NCBI GenBank assembly: GCA_964412815.1 | Contig: CAYPQF010000032.1 | Coordinates: 1-64,000, forward strand | DNA from: JAOAFZ01 sp964412815 | Lineage (GTDB): Bacteria; Patescibacteriota; Microgenomatia; UBA1406; GWC2-37-13 | Length of the DNA: 64,000 nt | Direction of reading: 5' to 3' | Shown: positions 40,505 to 48,499 of the stretch, piece after piece | How the letters are laid out: every line of letters begins with the position of its first letter | Numbering within the stretch: position 1 is the stretch's first letter | Position numbers and translations under genes: made by a program | Notes under the pieces: model-generated | Told to the model about the DNA's origin: nothing | Databases searched by the model: none | The model's input: only the letters and a program-made list of their open reading frames with translations

Positions 40505-41883
40505 CTGTGAAACTTGGCAACAAACAGATCGAATGGCGGGAAAAGCAGACGTATACTTTGCCCGATGGCGGCATCATCGATGATGACAGCAAAAAAGATA
40601 TTTGTGACCTAATTATAGGCTATTATAATTATCCGCCGCTGCCCGAAGATTGGTCGTGGGAATGGTTCATTCATAAAGGCGTCTATGCGGGCAATTTCGG
40701 GACGCGAGTTGGCAAGTACTACTACCGCGTCCACAAACGAAATTTAGAAGATAACCATAAAACATGGATCAACAACCGCGCTAAACGCGGCACGATGCTG
40801 GACGAACTGACGTTCGATCTAACAAATGAATTCGACTGGCGTGATGGCGAATTTGGTGACGAAGGGTCGTGTTTTTGGGGCGGTCGTTCCGGTGCTAAAG
40901 AGATGATCATCGGCGCGGGCGGCTTCGCTTTCCGTGTTTTCAAGAACGGGACAGGGCATGGACGCTGCTGGATTATCCCGCGCACTAAACGACAGCTAAC
41001 CAACAATGTTAAAGATGACGATAAAGAGGTCGCTGGATGGGTTTTGTTCAATGCCTACGGCGATTATCTAATTGAACAATATGCTCGGTTACTGGCAGGT
41101 TGGGCAGGGCTTAAATTCAAGCTGCTGGCGCGGTTAACAAATCGCCACAGCGATTCGGGAACGCTTTATATTAATCGCGGCATGGGTATGCTTATTGCGC
41201 CGGAAGATGTGTTAAAAGACGCTCTTTCGGATCTAGAACTCGACATCGACGCTATTGAAAGCGATGAAAGCTCCTTCACTTGTTATGGCTGTGATGAGCA
41301 TTTTGAAGGAGAGCCATGTAATTATCACGAAGGCGATCCTTACTGCGAGTATTGTTGGGACGAACTGTTCTATTATTGCGAAGATTGCAGCACACACTAC
41401 CGGGCACACGACGTAACTTACGTAGAAAGCATCCATGATTATGTTTGTTCTGACTGTTTATCGAGCAAATATTACCATTGTAACAACTGTCATGAATACT
41501 TTACTGAAGGCGATGTCGTAATAGACAAAGACGGCGAAGCATGGTGCAATAGCTGCGCTGAAGCCAATCTAACCGTCTGTGACGAATGTTCTGAGTATGT
41601 TGAAGACATCTTCGATGTTGACGGACGGCCGCTGTGTGAAGACTGTGCAAATAAGCTGGCGGCTGATTGTGATAACTGCGATGATACGCACTTAGTTAAA
41701 AATCTCAAAGATACGCCGGACGGCGAGAAGCTGTGCAAAGACTGTTACTATGAATGGGCGGAAGCACATATTGAAGATGCTTGCCCGAAATGTCATAAAG
41801 CGCTTCCGTTGGAAAATCGTTATGATGACGGCCTTTGCGCCGATTGTGCTGGTCTTAAACAACATATAGGAGAACTGTTGTGA
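40501..41883 (+). CDS. GSCWW-core family protein 3 with tandem LIM-like zinc fingers
   Basis: 460 residues, ATGA overlap with the previous stop. Core at about 100-240: LTFDLTNEFDWRDGEFGDEG, SCFW, GFAFRVFKNG, HGRCWIIPR, WVLFNAYGDYL, LYINRGMGMLIAPE. Residues about 258-455 hold at least six treble-clef units of CxxC-x(14-20)-CxxC type (CYGC/CEYC, CEDC/CSDC, CNNC/CNSC, CDEC/CEDC, CDNC/CKDC, CPKC/CADC), strongly acidic. Likely a binding scaffold; third copy of a family unique to this phage as far as I can tell. Confidence 0.75.
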   Translation: MTVKLGNKQIEWREKQTYTLPDGGIIDDDSKKDICDLIIGYYNYPPLPEDWSWEWFIHKGVYAGNFGTRVGKYYYRVHKRNLEDNHKTWINNRAKRGTMLDELTFDLTNEFDWRDGEFGDEGSCFWGGRSGAKEMIIGAGGFAFRVFKNGTGHGRCWIIPRTKRQLTNNVKDDDKEVAGWVLFNAYGDYLIEQYARLLAGWAGLKFKLLARLTNRHSDSGTLYINRGMGMLIAPEDVLKDALSDLELDIDAIESDESSFTCYGCDEHFEGEPCNYHEGDPYCEYCWDELFYYCEDCSTHYRAHDVTYVESIHDYVCSDCLSSKYYHCNNCHEYFTEGDVVIDKDGEAWCNSCAEANLTVCDECSEYVEDIFDVDGRPLCEDCANKLAADCDNCDDTHLVKNLKDTPDGEKLCKDCYYEWAEAHIEDACPKCHKALPLENRYDDGLCADCAGLKQHIGELL

Positions 41884-42140
41884 GAGCGCCAAAACCAGAC
41901 GACATTTACAGCGCGTTATATAACCTAGGTAGGCTTCATCTAGCCTACCCCGCGTTTACACACTTTAAAGCGGAAGATGTTTCGGATGATCCACAGGTAT
42001 GTACTGCACTCGTTTATAGCCGATGGGCGCACGTACTTGTGGATCAAGAGAACATTTGTTGGCTGTCAATTACCAGCGGCGGTTGTCAGGTACTTCGTAA
42101 CTTTTATGGTATTGAAATTGTAGCACATGGAGCGACGTAA
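41880..42140 (+). CDS. Unknown small protein
   Basis: 86 residues from a GTG in ATGA-like overlap (TGTGA) with the zinc-finger gene; GGAGAAC upstream. Trp/His-rich (YSRWAHVLVDQENICWLSIT). Ends exactly at the methyltransferase start. Confidence 0.65.
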   Translation: MRAPKPDDIYSALYNLGRLHLAYPAFTHFKAEDVSDDPQVCTALVYSRWAHVLVDQENICWLSITSGGCQVLRNFYGIEIVAHGAT

Positions 42141-42832
42141 TGAGTCTTCGCTATCCGTTTCACAATCATGAAGAAGGCAAGCGCCGCGCACACGACTTTT
42201 ACCGGACACGCGCAAAGTTTGTTGAAGCGTCGTTATTAAAACTTCGTTTATTGTTCCCTTCGTATGCGTTTAATCGGATCTTAGACCCCGGTGCTGGCGA
42301 AGGCGTTTGGGGTCTGGTCGGTAAATCGATGTGGCCGACTTCTAAGTGGTTTGGTGTAGAGCCGCAAGAATTAATCACACCGAGCAGCTACGACGGCTGG
42401 ATCGATGCAGATTTTTTAACCGCTACAAGACAGTGGGGCGGAAACTTCGATGCTGTGATCGGTAATCCACCCTACTCGCTGGCACAAGAGTTCGTTCTAA
42501 AGTCGCTTGATATGACTAGCGACAAAGGCATTGTTGCTTTTGTGCTGCGTTTGTCATTTCTTGAGACATTGGAACGCGGCCTTATGCTGTGGCGCGGCGC
42601 TACACCGCTGATGTATGTTTGCCCATCATTAAACCGTGTTCCGTTTGAATCGGACAGTCAAACCGACGCATATGCATTGTTCATCTGGAAAAAGGATTAC
42701 GACGGCAAGCCGCTGATTGATTGGATGACGTGGGACGATGAGAAAAAGCATAATCCCGTTTATGATATACTATTTGATTGGATTAAGCAACTGTGGCCGG
42801 GAGAGGGAACAAGAGTTACAAAACACTTTTAG
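42140..42832 (+). CDS. N6-adenine DNA methyltransferase
   Basis: 230 residues. AdoMet motif I NRILDPGAGEGVWGLVG (about 48-64), the acidic strand end FGVEPQ, and motif IV AVIGNPPYSLAQEF (about 107-120) define a class I N6-adenine MTase of the NPPY type. No long target-recognition domain and no nuclease partner nearby: an orphan, probably protecting phage DNA from host restriction or marking strands. Confidence 0.85.
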   Translation: MSLRYPFHNHEEGKRRAHDFYRTRAKFVEASLLKLRLLFPSYAFNRILDPGAGEGVWGLVGKSMWPTSKWFGVEPQELITPSSYDGWIDADFLTATRQWGGNFDAVIGNPPYSLAQEFVLKSLDMTSDKGIVAFVLRLSFLETLERGLMLWRGATPLMYVCPSLNRVPFESDSQTDAYALFIWKKDYDGKPLIDWMTWDDEKKHNPVYDILFDWIKQLWPGEGTRVTKHF

Positions 42833-42855
42833 CCAAGATTTTGTTTCTTTGGCTA

Positions 42856-42981
42856 ATGGATATGATCGTTTTCGACGCACCTAAAACACATCTTAGACTA
42901 GTCGAAACTTTATTAGATGACATTGGTTATGATCTACCTGAACTTCATCTTAAAATGGAACAGATTAAGGAACTGAAATGA
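42856..42981 (+). CDS. Small protein, uncertain start
   Basis: 41 residues from the ATG at 42856 (VFDAPKTHLRLVETLLDDIG). The frame is open back to a GTG at 42793 inside the methyltransferase gene, but neither start has a clear ribosome site. Its stop overlaps the start of the next gene (ATGA), which supports translation through here. Confidence 0.4.
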   Translation: MDMIVFDAPKTHLRLVETLLDDIGYDLPELHLKMEQIKELK

Positions 42982-43397
42982 TCGAATACGCATCTAAAGA
43001 GACGTTTGACTATACGCCGCGAAACGGCTTTGATCGTGTCCATAAGCACGGCCTTTTGATGCCCCCTGATATTGTTAGCTACGATAGAAACACTATCGTC
43101 CACTGGCCGTCAGTCTGGGCAGAATTTTTTGGTCGGCTCGACGCAGATATTCAATACCCACGCGCAATTTACATCTATCAAGTTCCGATGGGAATGTCGG
43201 CAAGAGACAGCGAATACTCCAATGTTCGCTTTTACAATCAGTATGGAGACAGTTTGTTTGTCCATACCTATCAACATCATTATGTTTTTGAATCACCGGA
43301 AATTAGCGGCTTAAAAGGTTTGCTAGGCTACTTGGATTTTCATCTCGCAGCCGCTACTAGCACCGCCGATCTGTACTTCAAACGAGGATTTGAATAA
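42978..43397 (+). CDS. Unknown protein
   Basis: 139 residues with ATGA overlap upstream and TAATG downstream. Tyr/Asp-rich (DIQYPRAIYIYQVPMGMSAR). AAGGAACTG ribosome site. Not recognised. Confidence 0.65.
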   Translation: MIEYASKETFDYTPRNGFDRVHKHGLLMPPDIVSYDRNTIVHWPSVWAEFFGRLDADIQYPRAIYIYQVPMGMSARDSEYSNVRFYNQYGDSLFVHTYQHHYVFESPEISGLKGLLGYLDFHLAAATSTADLYFKRGFE

Positions 43398-43822
43398 TGG
43401 ATTTTCAGAAACTTGAAGCGCTGGTCGAACGAACCGCTTCATTTGCAATTCAAGATAATGTTCGTGAGAAGTTTTTACGCCTGCTAGTTGCTTGCATTAT
43501 CGATGAAGGGGAAGATGTTAGCGAACTTGCAGCTAAGTATGCGGATATGATCGTTCATTGGGACATCATCTATGCTGTTCTTGGCATGAACGGAGAAGCG
43601 GGCGAAGCAGCAGAGAAAGTCAAACGTGTTATTCGCGGGCAGAAAACATTCGAAGAAATTCGAGAAGATCTCGCCCTTGAACTTGGCGATGTGCTGTGGT
43701 ATATTGTAGCTGGTGCGAAGGTGCTTGGTTATTCGATGGAAGAAATCGCAACCATGCTTGAAACAAAGCTTGAAGATCGTAAAGAACGTGGCGTTATTAA
43801 AGGCGATGGAGACCACCGATGA
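43397..43822 (+). CDS. MazG-like nucleotide pyrophosphohydrolase
   Basis: 141 residues. All-alpha NTP-PPase signature: GMNGEAGEAAEKVKRVIRGQ then LALELGDVLWYIVAGAKVLG, giving the E-x2-E-...-E-x2-D metal ligands. Hydrolyses (d)NTPs to monophosphates; in phages it may adjust dNTP pools, remove modified nucleotides or interfere with ppGpp signalling. It overlaps both neighbours and lies near ThyX and the polymerase. Confidence 0.85.
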   Translation: MDFQKLEALVERTASFAIQDNVREKFLRLLVACIIDEGEDVSELAAKYADMIVHWDIIYAVLGMNGEAGEAAEKVKRVIRGQKTFEEIREDLALELGDVLWYIVAGAKVLGYSMEEIATMLETKLEDRKERGVIKGDGDHR

Positions 43823-44256
43823 AAACCGTCTCGCCTGATCACATCAATGTTAAGTTGGCTGCGTTGTTTGGGTACGAAATTCATCAGAACCCGCAAATGG
43901 ATCTACTGACCTATGCGGTCTATAAAAACGGAGATCGGTTGCCGGGGGCAGGACACCCACCTAGTTTTGAACTGGCGGCAGCGCACTTGCCACAATATAA
44001 TCGGTCACTCACATTGACGCTTCGGCATATTCCGGCAGAAGTTGTTATTACGTTTTATATTGACGGCCACTATCATAGCTATGTCGCAAAAGCAGAATAC
44101 AAACGATATGGCGCGGAGGTCAATGAGTACGAAGATTACACGGTGATTGGATCAGTATTTTTAAACGACACTGAACCAGAAAACTGGCGGGCAGAAGCCG
44201 CAGCACAGCTTCTCTACCGCTGGATTACAGAAGGACATGCAGCAAAGTTCAAGTAG
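43819..44256 (+). CDS. Unknown protein
   Basis: 145 residues with ATGA overlap. Beta-rich middle (LTLTLRHIPAEVVITFYIDG) and acidic end (NDTEPENWRAEAAAQLLYRW). Not recognised. Confidence 0.65.
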   Translation: MKTVSPDHINVKLAALFGYEIHQNPQMDLLTYAVYKNGDRLPGAGHPPSFELAAAHLPQYNRSLTLTLRHIPAEVVITFYIDGHYHSYVAKAEYKRYGAEVNEYEDYTVIGSVFLNDTEPENWRAEAAAQLLYRWITEGHAAKFK

Positions 44257-44325
44257 CAAGGCTAGACAATTTTAAGTAGTTTTTCTAAAACAGAGGTTAA
44301 AACAACGTACTCCATTCAGTATCGA

Positions 44326-44517
44326 ATGGGCAACATCTGGCACGAATCGTCGTCATTTCCTTTGTCGCCGTCGGACGACGAGTATTGGGTATTTGAATAT
44401 TATGACGGACTGGCAAAACCGATCAACGAGTATTTTCAAGAATGGCGGCTGATGAAAATGGTCGAAACCGTTAAGACATATATTGAAACAACGTCAGTGG
44501 TAACTCAAGAGGCATGA
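44326..44517 (+). CDS. Small protein with uncertain start
   Basis: 63 residues from the ATG at 44326 (NIWHESSSFPLSPSDDEYWV). No good ribosome site precedes this ATG; the frame stays open upstream to GTT-AAA-ACA-ACG next to an AGAGG, as if a usual start codon there had been lost. One base separates it from the next gene. Confidence 0.5.
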   Translation: MGNIWHESSSFPLSPSDDEYWVFEYYDGLAKPINEYFQEWRLMKMVETVKTYIETTSVVTQEA

Positions 44518-44518
44518 G

Positions 44519-44947
44519 ATGGAATTTGTAAATGCGCAAGAAGCAAAAGACTATCTTGTTTTTGAAGTTGGAATTGACCCAATCAAGTGTATACCCACTT
44601 TGATAGAAGGTAACTCTTGGACGCTGTTCGTTTTTGAAAAAGAACAGATGGCAACTTTAGCGCAGTCGGCGTTGTACACTCATTCTCGTTGGCCTAAAGG
44701 AAAAGTTATTGGGTTTAAGCCACATTTTTCTGGCGGATTTCAACTAAGTGTGCCGCTTACGCCGACTCGAAAGATTTTTCAAGAATACTTTACTGCACAA
44801 GATCGGGAGAATTTCAGGATGTGCCAAGACATAATTGACAATTATCCTAACGCACCAATTCCCGGTCGAAACTTTATGACTCTGTTAAATAAGGCCGCAG
44901 TAGCCCTTGGATTTGATGATTGGGCAGATGAATGGCGCGACAACTAA
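44519..44947 (+). CDS. Unknown protein
   Basis: 142 residues, overlapping the helicase start by 16 bases. Contains a helical end (FMTLLNKAAVALGFDDWADE). Not recognised. Confidence 0.65.
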   Translation: MEFVNAQEAKDYLVFEVGIDPIKCIPTLIEGNSWTLFVFEKEQMATLAQSALYTHSRWPKGKVIGFKPHFSGGFQLSVPLTPTRKIFQEYFTAQDRENFRMCQDIIDNYPNAPIPGRNFMTLLNKAAVALGFDDWADEWRDN

Positions 44948-46845
44948 ACGCGCAACCGCGTGATTTCCAGCAGCAAGCTGTCGTAAACACGGCAGAACAT
45001 CTTTATAATCGAGGGTTTGGCGGCACAGTTATTCACTTTGCTACTGGACTTGGAAAAACATTAACCGCCGCGCTGTTTGTTCATGAGCAAGTTGACTTGG
45101 ATAAACAGCGCGTTTTATTTATCGTCCACACACGCGACTTAGTTTTTCAGGCGTATAATGCGTTCAAAACCTATTTACCATACTTGGAGAGCAACGCGTT
45201 CACCGTTCACGGCCAACCGGGGATCGGTATTGTCATGGGTAAACTCAACCAACCGAATGCTCGGATTGTGGTCGGGACGCCCCAAACGCTTGCAGAGGTT
45301 GAAGGAGTCTCGTCGCGGCTGGAAGAAGTATTAAAACATGGCGCTATCGATGTCTGTATCATCGATGAAGCGCACTATGGAGCAAGCCCAAGCTACCTAC
45401 AGCTTGTGTCCCGGCTGTGGGATGAAAACAACCAGACAAAGCGGATCGGTTTAACGGCAACACCGCTTCGTTCAGATGGTTTGGCACTCCGTCAGCCGCT
45501 CGATTTAAACATCGATAAAGGTTTGTTATTTAATACGATTGCGATCAGTCGTAATCTACGATGGGGGATTAATAACGGCTACCTCTGCCCAATCCAACCG
45601 CCGCTGTTGGTCGAAACCAACATGGTACTGCCTGACGGCACAGGTAGTATGGAAGAACGCGCTCGTCTATTGGACGTGGCGAATTGGGCAGAAGTCGTGG
45701 TTGATAGTTGGGTTGAACACGGCGAGAACCGACTGTCTGCGTATTTTCTACAGTCAGTTGCTCATTCTAAACAGGTTGCCCAAGAATTTTGTGATCGAGG
45801 CTATCGGTTCGTTCACATTGACGGCGAATGCGTTATCGATGGCGACCGAGAGTTTTATGGCGCACAGGCCGAAAAAGCCCGCTTGCTCTACTACGAAATG
45901 GCTTTGGAAGGCAAGATACAAGGGTTCTGTAACTTCAATGTCCTGACAACAGGTTGGGACATGCCGCCGCTGTCGCTAATTGGTTTAGCGCGTCCAACTG
46001 AAAGTTCGGTGCTTGTCACGCAGATCATCGGGCGCGGCACACGACTGCACAAGAACAAACAAGACTTACGGATTTTAGACTACGCTTTAAAAGGCGTTCC
46101 AGTTTTTCTATCGGGCGACCTTTTGGGCTATGTACGCAACGAAAAAGGCGAGATTGAGGAAGTTGAAGATGAAGAAGTCGAATTACTGGCGGAAGATGTT
46201 GATCTACGCGATGATAGGGAATCTGGTGTTGTTGTCAATGGGAACGGCGTTGTTGTTCGTCTTGGTAATCTTTTTAAACAACAAGATCAAGCATGGTACT
46301 ACGATCCAGTCGAAAACGATGCCTGTTCAACTGGACTTTCCAACACCGACATTCTCTATATCAAGTTCCCCAACTACACAGCCGCCAATAAACTTGCAAT
46401 GGGAATGGCAAAAGGTGAGTCCTTCTTGGCCGAAAATCCCGACCACCGGGATGCTCAGATATTTTATCAAAACTTAACTATTGCAAAACAACTATTTGGA
46501 AACTATACGCTCTGGCATATCAAAGGCAAACGCGTCTTCGAACGGACAGAATGGGAAATGCCGAAGCGTTGGATCGCAGAAGCGTCAAGCATCGAACTGC
46601 TGTTTGACAACGCTGTGCCGCTGATTGCGCAGCTTGAAGACCCACAGCTTGCGCGTAAATCAAAGTCGTGGCGTCGAGATGCCGCCAGCAACGAACAAAA
46701 GCAGTACATCCGACAGTTGGGCGGCAAACGCGTTCCTGAAACAAAAGACGAAGGCAGTAAGATGATCGCTCATTTACTCGCAGGAAAGTATGTTGAAATG
46801 GTGATTGATCGCATTAGAAAGGCGTGTGGGAATTATGCGAATTAA
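44932..46845 (+). CDS. SF2 DNA helicase (UvsW/RadD-like)
   Basis: 637 residues with the complete SF2 set: Q-like PRDFQQQAV, motif I FATGLGKT, Ia IVHTRDLV, II IIDEAHYG (DEAH), III GLTATPLR, IV FLQSVAHSKQ, V VLTTGWDMP and VI QIIGRGTRLH. A 250-residue C-terminal extension contains an acidic loop (GEIEEVEDEEVELLAEDVDL) and a final basic region. Phage relatives remodel replication forks and recombination intermediates. Confidence 0.9.
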   Translation: MARQLNAQPRDFQQQAVVNTAEHLYNRGFGGTVIHFATGLGKTLTAALFVHEQVDLDKQRVLFIVHTRDLVFQAYNAFKTYLPYLESNAFTVHGQPGIGIVMGKLNQPNARIVVGTPQTLAEVEGVSSRLEEVLKHGAIDVCIIDEAHYGASPSYLQLVSRLWDENNQTKRIGLTATPLRSDGLALRQPLDLNIDKGLLFNTIAISRNLRWGINNGYLCPIQPPLLVETNMVLPDGTGSMEERARLLDVANWAEVVVDSWVEHGENRLSAYFLQSVAHSKQVAQEFCDRGYRFVHIDGECVIDGDREFYGAQAEKARLLYYEMALEGKIQGFCNFNVLTTGWDMPPLSLIGLARPTESSVLVTQIIGRGTRLHKNKQDLRILDYALKGVPVFLSGDLLGYVRNEKGEIEEVEDEEVELLAEDVDLRDDRESGVVVNGNGVVVRLGNLFKQQDQAWYYDPVENDACSTGLSNTDILYIKFPNYTAANKLAMGMAKGESFLAENPDHRDAQIFYQNLTIAKQLFGNYTLWHIKGKRVFERTEWEMPKRWIAEASSIELLFDNAVPLIAQLEDPQLARKSKSWRRDAASNEQKQYIRQLGGKRVPETKDEGSKMIAHLLAGKYVEMVIDRIRKACGNYAN

Positions 46846-47167
46846 AGATGTTTCTCCGGCAAGTATCGTACTGCTTAAAAACATCGGTATTCAGCTTGCT
46901 GGTCATATAAAACTCTATGAAGTAGCGGTTGATTTTGGTCTTGACAAAGACTTGATCGATGAGTTAAAATCACATCTACATCGAATTGACCGCATCTATC
47001 GTCGCCGCTGGTTTACGACTTATGGCTGGAATTATTATAAACAACTTTATTTCAACCTAGCTTCAAATACAAATTGGTACACAGAAGATTTCTGGCAGCT
47101 ATATGCCAATGAAGCGGCGCGCAAAATGGTTAACTCATACTGTGGTTTTTATGTGGAGCGCGAATAA
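46835..47167 (+). CDS. Unknown small protein
   Basis: 110 residues from the ATG at 46835, which overlaps the helicase stop. Helical, basic and Tyr/Trp-rich (RIDRIYRRRWFTTYGWNYYK). Translational coupling to the helicase suggests partner function. Confidence 0.6.
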   Translation: MRIKDVSPASIVLLKNIGIQLAGHIKLYEVAVDFGLDKDLIDELKSHLHRIDRIYRRRWFTTYGWNYYKQLYFNLASNTNWYTEDFWQLYANEAARKMVNSYCGFYVERE

Positions 47168-47395
47168 ATGTTCGGCAATCAACCCATTGAAGCGATCTGG
47201 AAAAATCCAGACTTGCAGAAGCGCTGGCTTCTCGTAGAAGTTAAAGCGTTCTTTTTTGGACGACCGATGTTCGGCGCTTTAAGAGAAGTTTGTGGTTCGT
47301 TTGAACACGCCTATCATCAACGTCGTGTGTTGCGAAGCCGCGAACCAAACGCCTCTCCACTTTATATCTTTTACAGGAGTGTGGATGATGTCTAA
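47168..47395 (+). CDS. Unknown small protein
   Basis: 75 residues starting right after the previous stop. Basic and aromatic (RPMFGALREVCGSFEHAYHQ). Its last 11 bases overlap the next gene. Not recognised. Confidence 0.6.
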   Translation: MFGNQPIEAIWKNPDLQKRWLLVEVKAFFFGRPMFGALREVCGSFEHAYHQRRVLRSREPNASPLYIFYRSVDDV

Positions 47396-47633
47396 CACCT
47401 ATAAAGATAAGCGCAAGTATCGAGATAGAAAGCTTCAGCATTGGATGTGGTCGCTGTCTAACCAGAGACGCGCTGAGATTAGAGAATGGTTAGCAATGCA
47501 GCAGGAATGCGTTAACTGCGCTCCAACAGGTTTTCAGAAACGTCAATTCAACCGCGTCAATCGTCATCGTACTAAAGATGCTATTAGGCATATGGACTTC
47601 GATAGGATCGGTTCTAAATGGAGCTTAAGATGA
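47385..47633 (+). CDS. Small basic protein
   Basis: 82 residues from tandem ATGs at 47385/47388 with CAGGAG upstream. Very basic with two Cys (QECVNCAPTGFQKRQFNRVN); possible nucleic-acid binding. Confidence 0.6.
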   Translation: MMSNTYKDKRKYRDRKLQHWMWSLSNQRRAEIREWLAMQQECVNCAPTGFQKRQFNRVNRHRTKDAIRHMDFDRIGSKWSLR

Positions 47634-47992
47634 AAGTTAAAATCTACATTCCTTATGATCCGGTCACAGAAGAAATAGATTGGACAGGAATTAAGTCTGA
47701 AAAGCCGACAATATTTAATACACATGGATCTAGCTGGTGCTGGCACGAAAAAGAAATCGAAGTATCGTTTCCAGAGATTATTATGATCGGAACAGATGAT
47801 TGGGACGAACTCTATTTAAATCGAAAAGATTCCGGTGGCGATCATAGCTGGCAATGGCGCGATATTTTGGATGCGCTTGAAGTCCCTTATAAAAGCGTTA
47901 GACTAGCTGTTAATTGGGACGAAGACCTTGGCGGCAAGTGGCCTGAAACACTTACAGATGATTTCTTAAAGAAAAACACGAGAGGAAAATAA
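47630..47992 (+). CDS. Unknown protein
   Basis: 120 residues from the ATG at 47630 (ATGA overlap, GGAG upstream). Acidic and Trp-rich (DSGGDHSWQWRDILDALEVP). Not recognised. Confidence 0.65.
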   Translation: MKVKIYIPYDPVTEEIDWTGIKSEKPTIFNTHGSSWCWHEKEIEVSFPEIIMIGTDDWDELYLNRKDSGGDHSWQWRDILDALEVPYKSVRLAVNWDEDLGGKWPETLTDDFLKKNTRGK

Positions 47993-48282
47993 TGAAGATT
48001 GAACCGTCGGTTGGACTTGGCGTAACCGTACATACACGAGATGGGCTGAAGCCTGCAACAGTTGTTAATTCATTAAGCCACAATCGTTTCGCTATTGTTT
48101 TTGATGCGATCATCCCGACGTGGCTCAAAAATAAGTTTGGGATTGCACCTAACTGCGAACGAATGCCCGAAGCCCACATTATTTATTACAAGCGTGGTAG
48201 CTGGCGTATTTCAGGCGGCAGCGCGAAAGTCGTTCTCGGCATTCGGACAACAGATAAGGACATGTTAAATGGTCGATCCTGA
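47992..48282 (+). CDS. Unknown small protein
   Basis: 96 residues, TAATG overlap with the previous gene. Beta-rich (VGLGVTVHTRDGLKPATVVN), SH3-like pattern. The next gene starts inside its last codons. Confidence 0.65.
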   Translation: MKIEPSVGLGVTVHTRDGLKPATVVNSLSHNRFAIVFDAIIPTWLKNKFGIAPNCERMPEAHIIYYKRGSWRISGGSAKVVLGIRTTDKDMLNGRS

Positions 48283-48491
48283 GTTAATGAAACTTGACCA
48301 AAAAAAAAGCTTTTAAAGCTCAGTTAAAAGAGATGCTTAAAGAGTACTTAACAGTTGAAATCAGTACTGAGGCTTCTTGGTATCAAGAAGACACGGGTTG
48401 GGCAGCAACCCATCTTTTAATCAACGCCAAAGTCTTTTTTGATGGGGAAGAAATTTCATCAAGTTGGAGCGGCGTAGACGTTCCTGACTAG
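48269..48491 (+). pseudogene. Frameshifted small gene (9-A run)
   Basis: An ATG at 48269 with AAGGA upstream opens a frame that ends after 15 codons at the nine-A run (about 48300-48308). Removing one A joins it to the second frame, LKEMLKEYLTVEISTEASW to the stop at 48491, giving a coherent 73-residue protein. The alternative start for the second frame alone is a TTG at 48294 without a ribosome site. Error, mutation or slippage; same kind of lesion as at 20904-20911. Confidence 0.55.
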
Positions 48492-48499
48492 GGGTATAG

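Noticed and set aside
42140..42832. Restriction-modification system around the methyltransferase
   Set aside because: No endonuclease gene is adjacent; the HNH gene is 25 kb away and of homing type.
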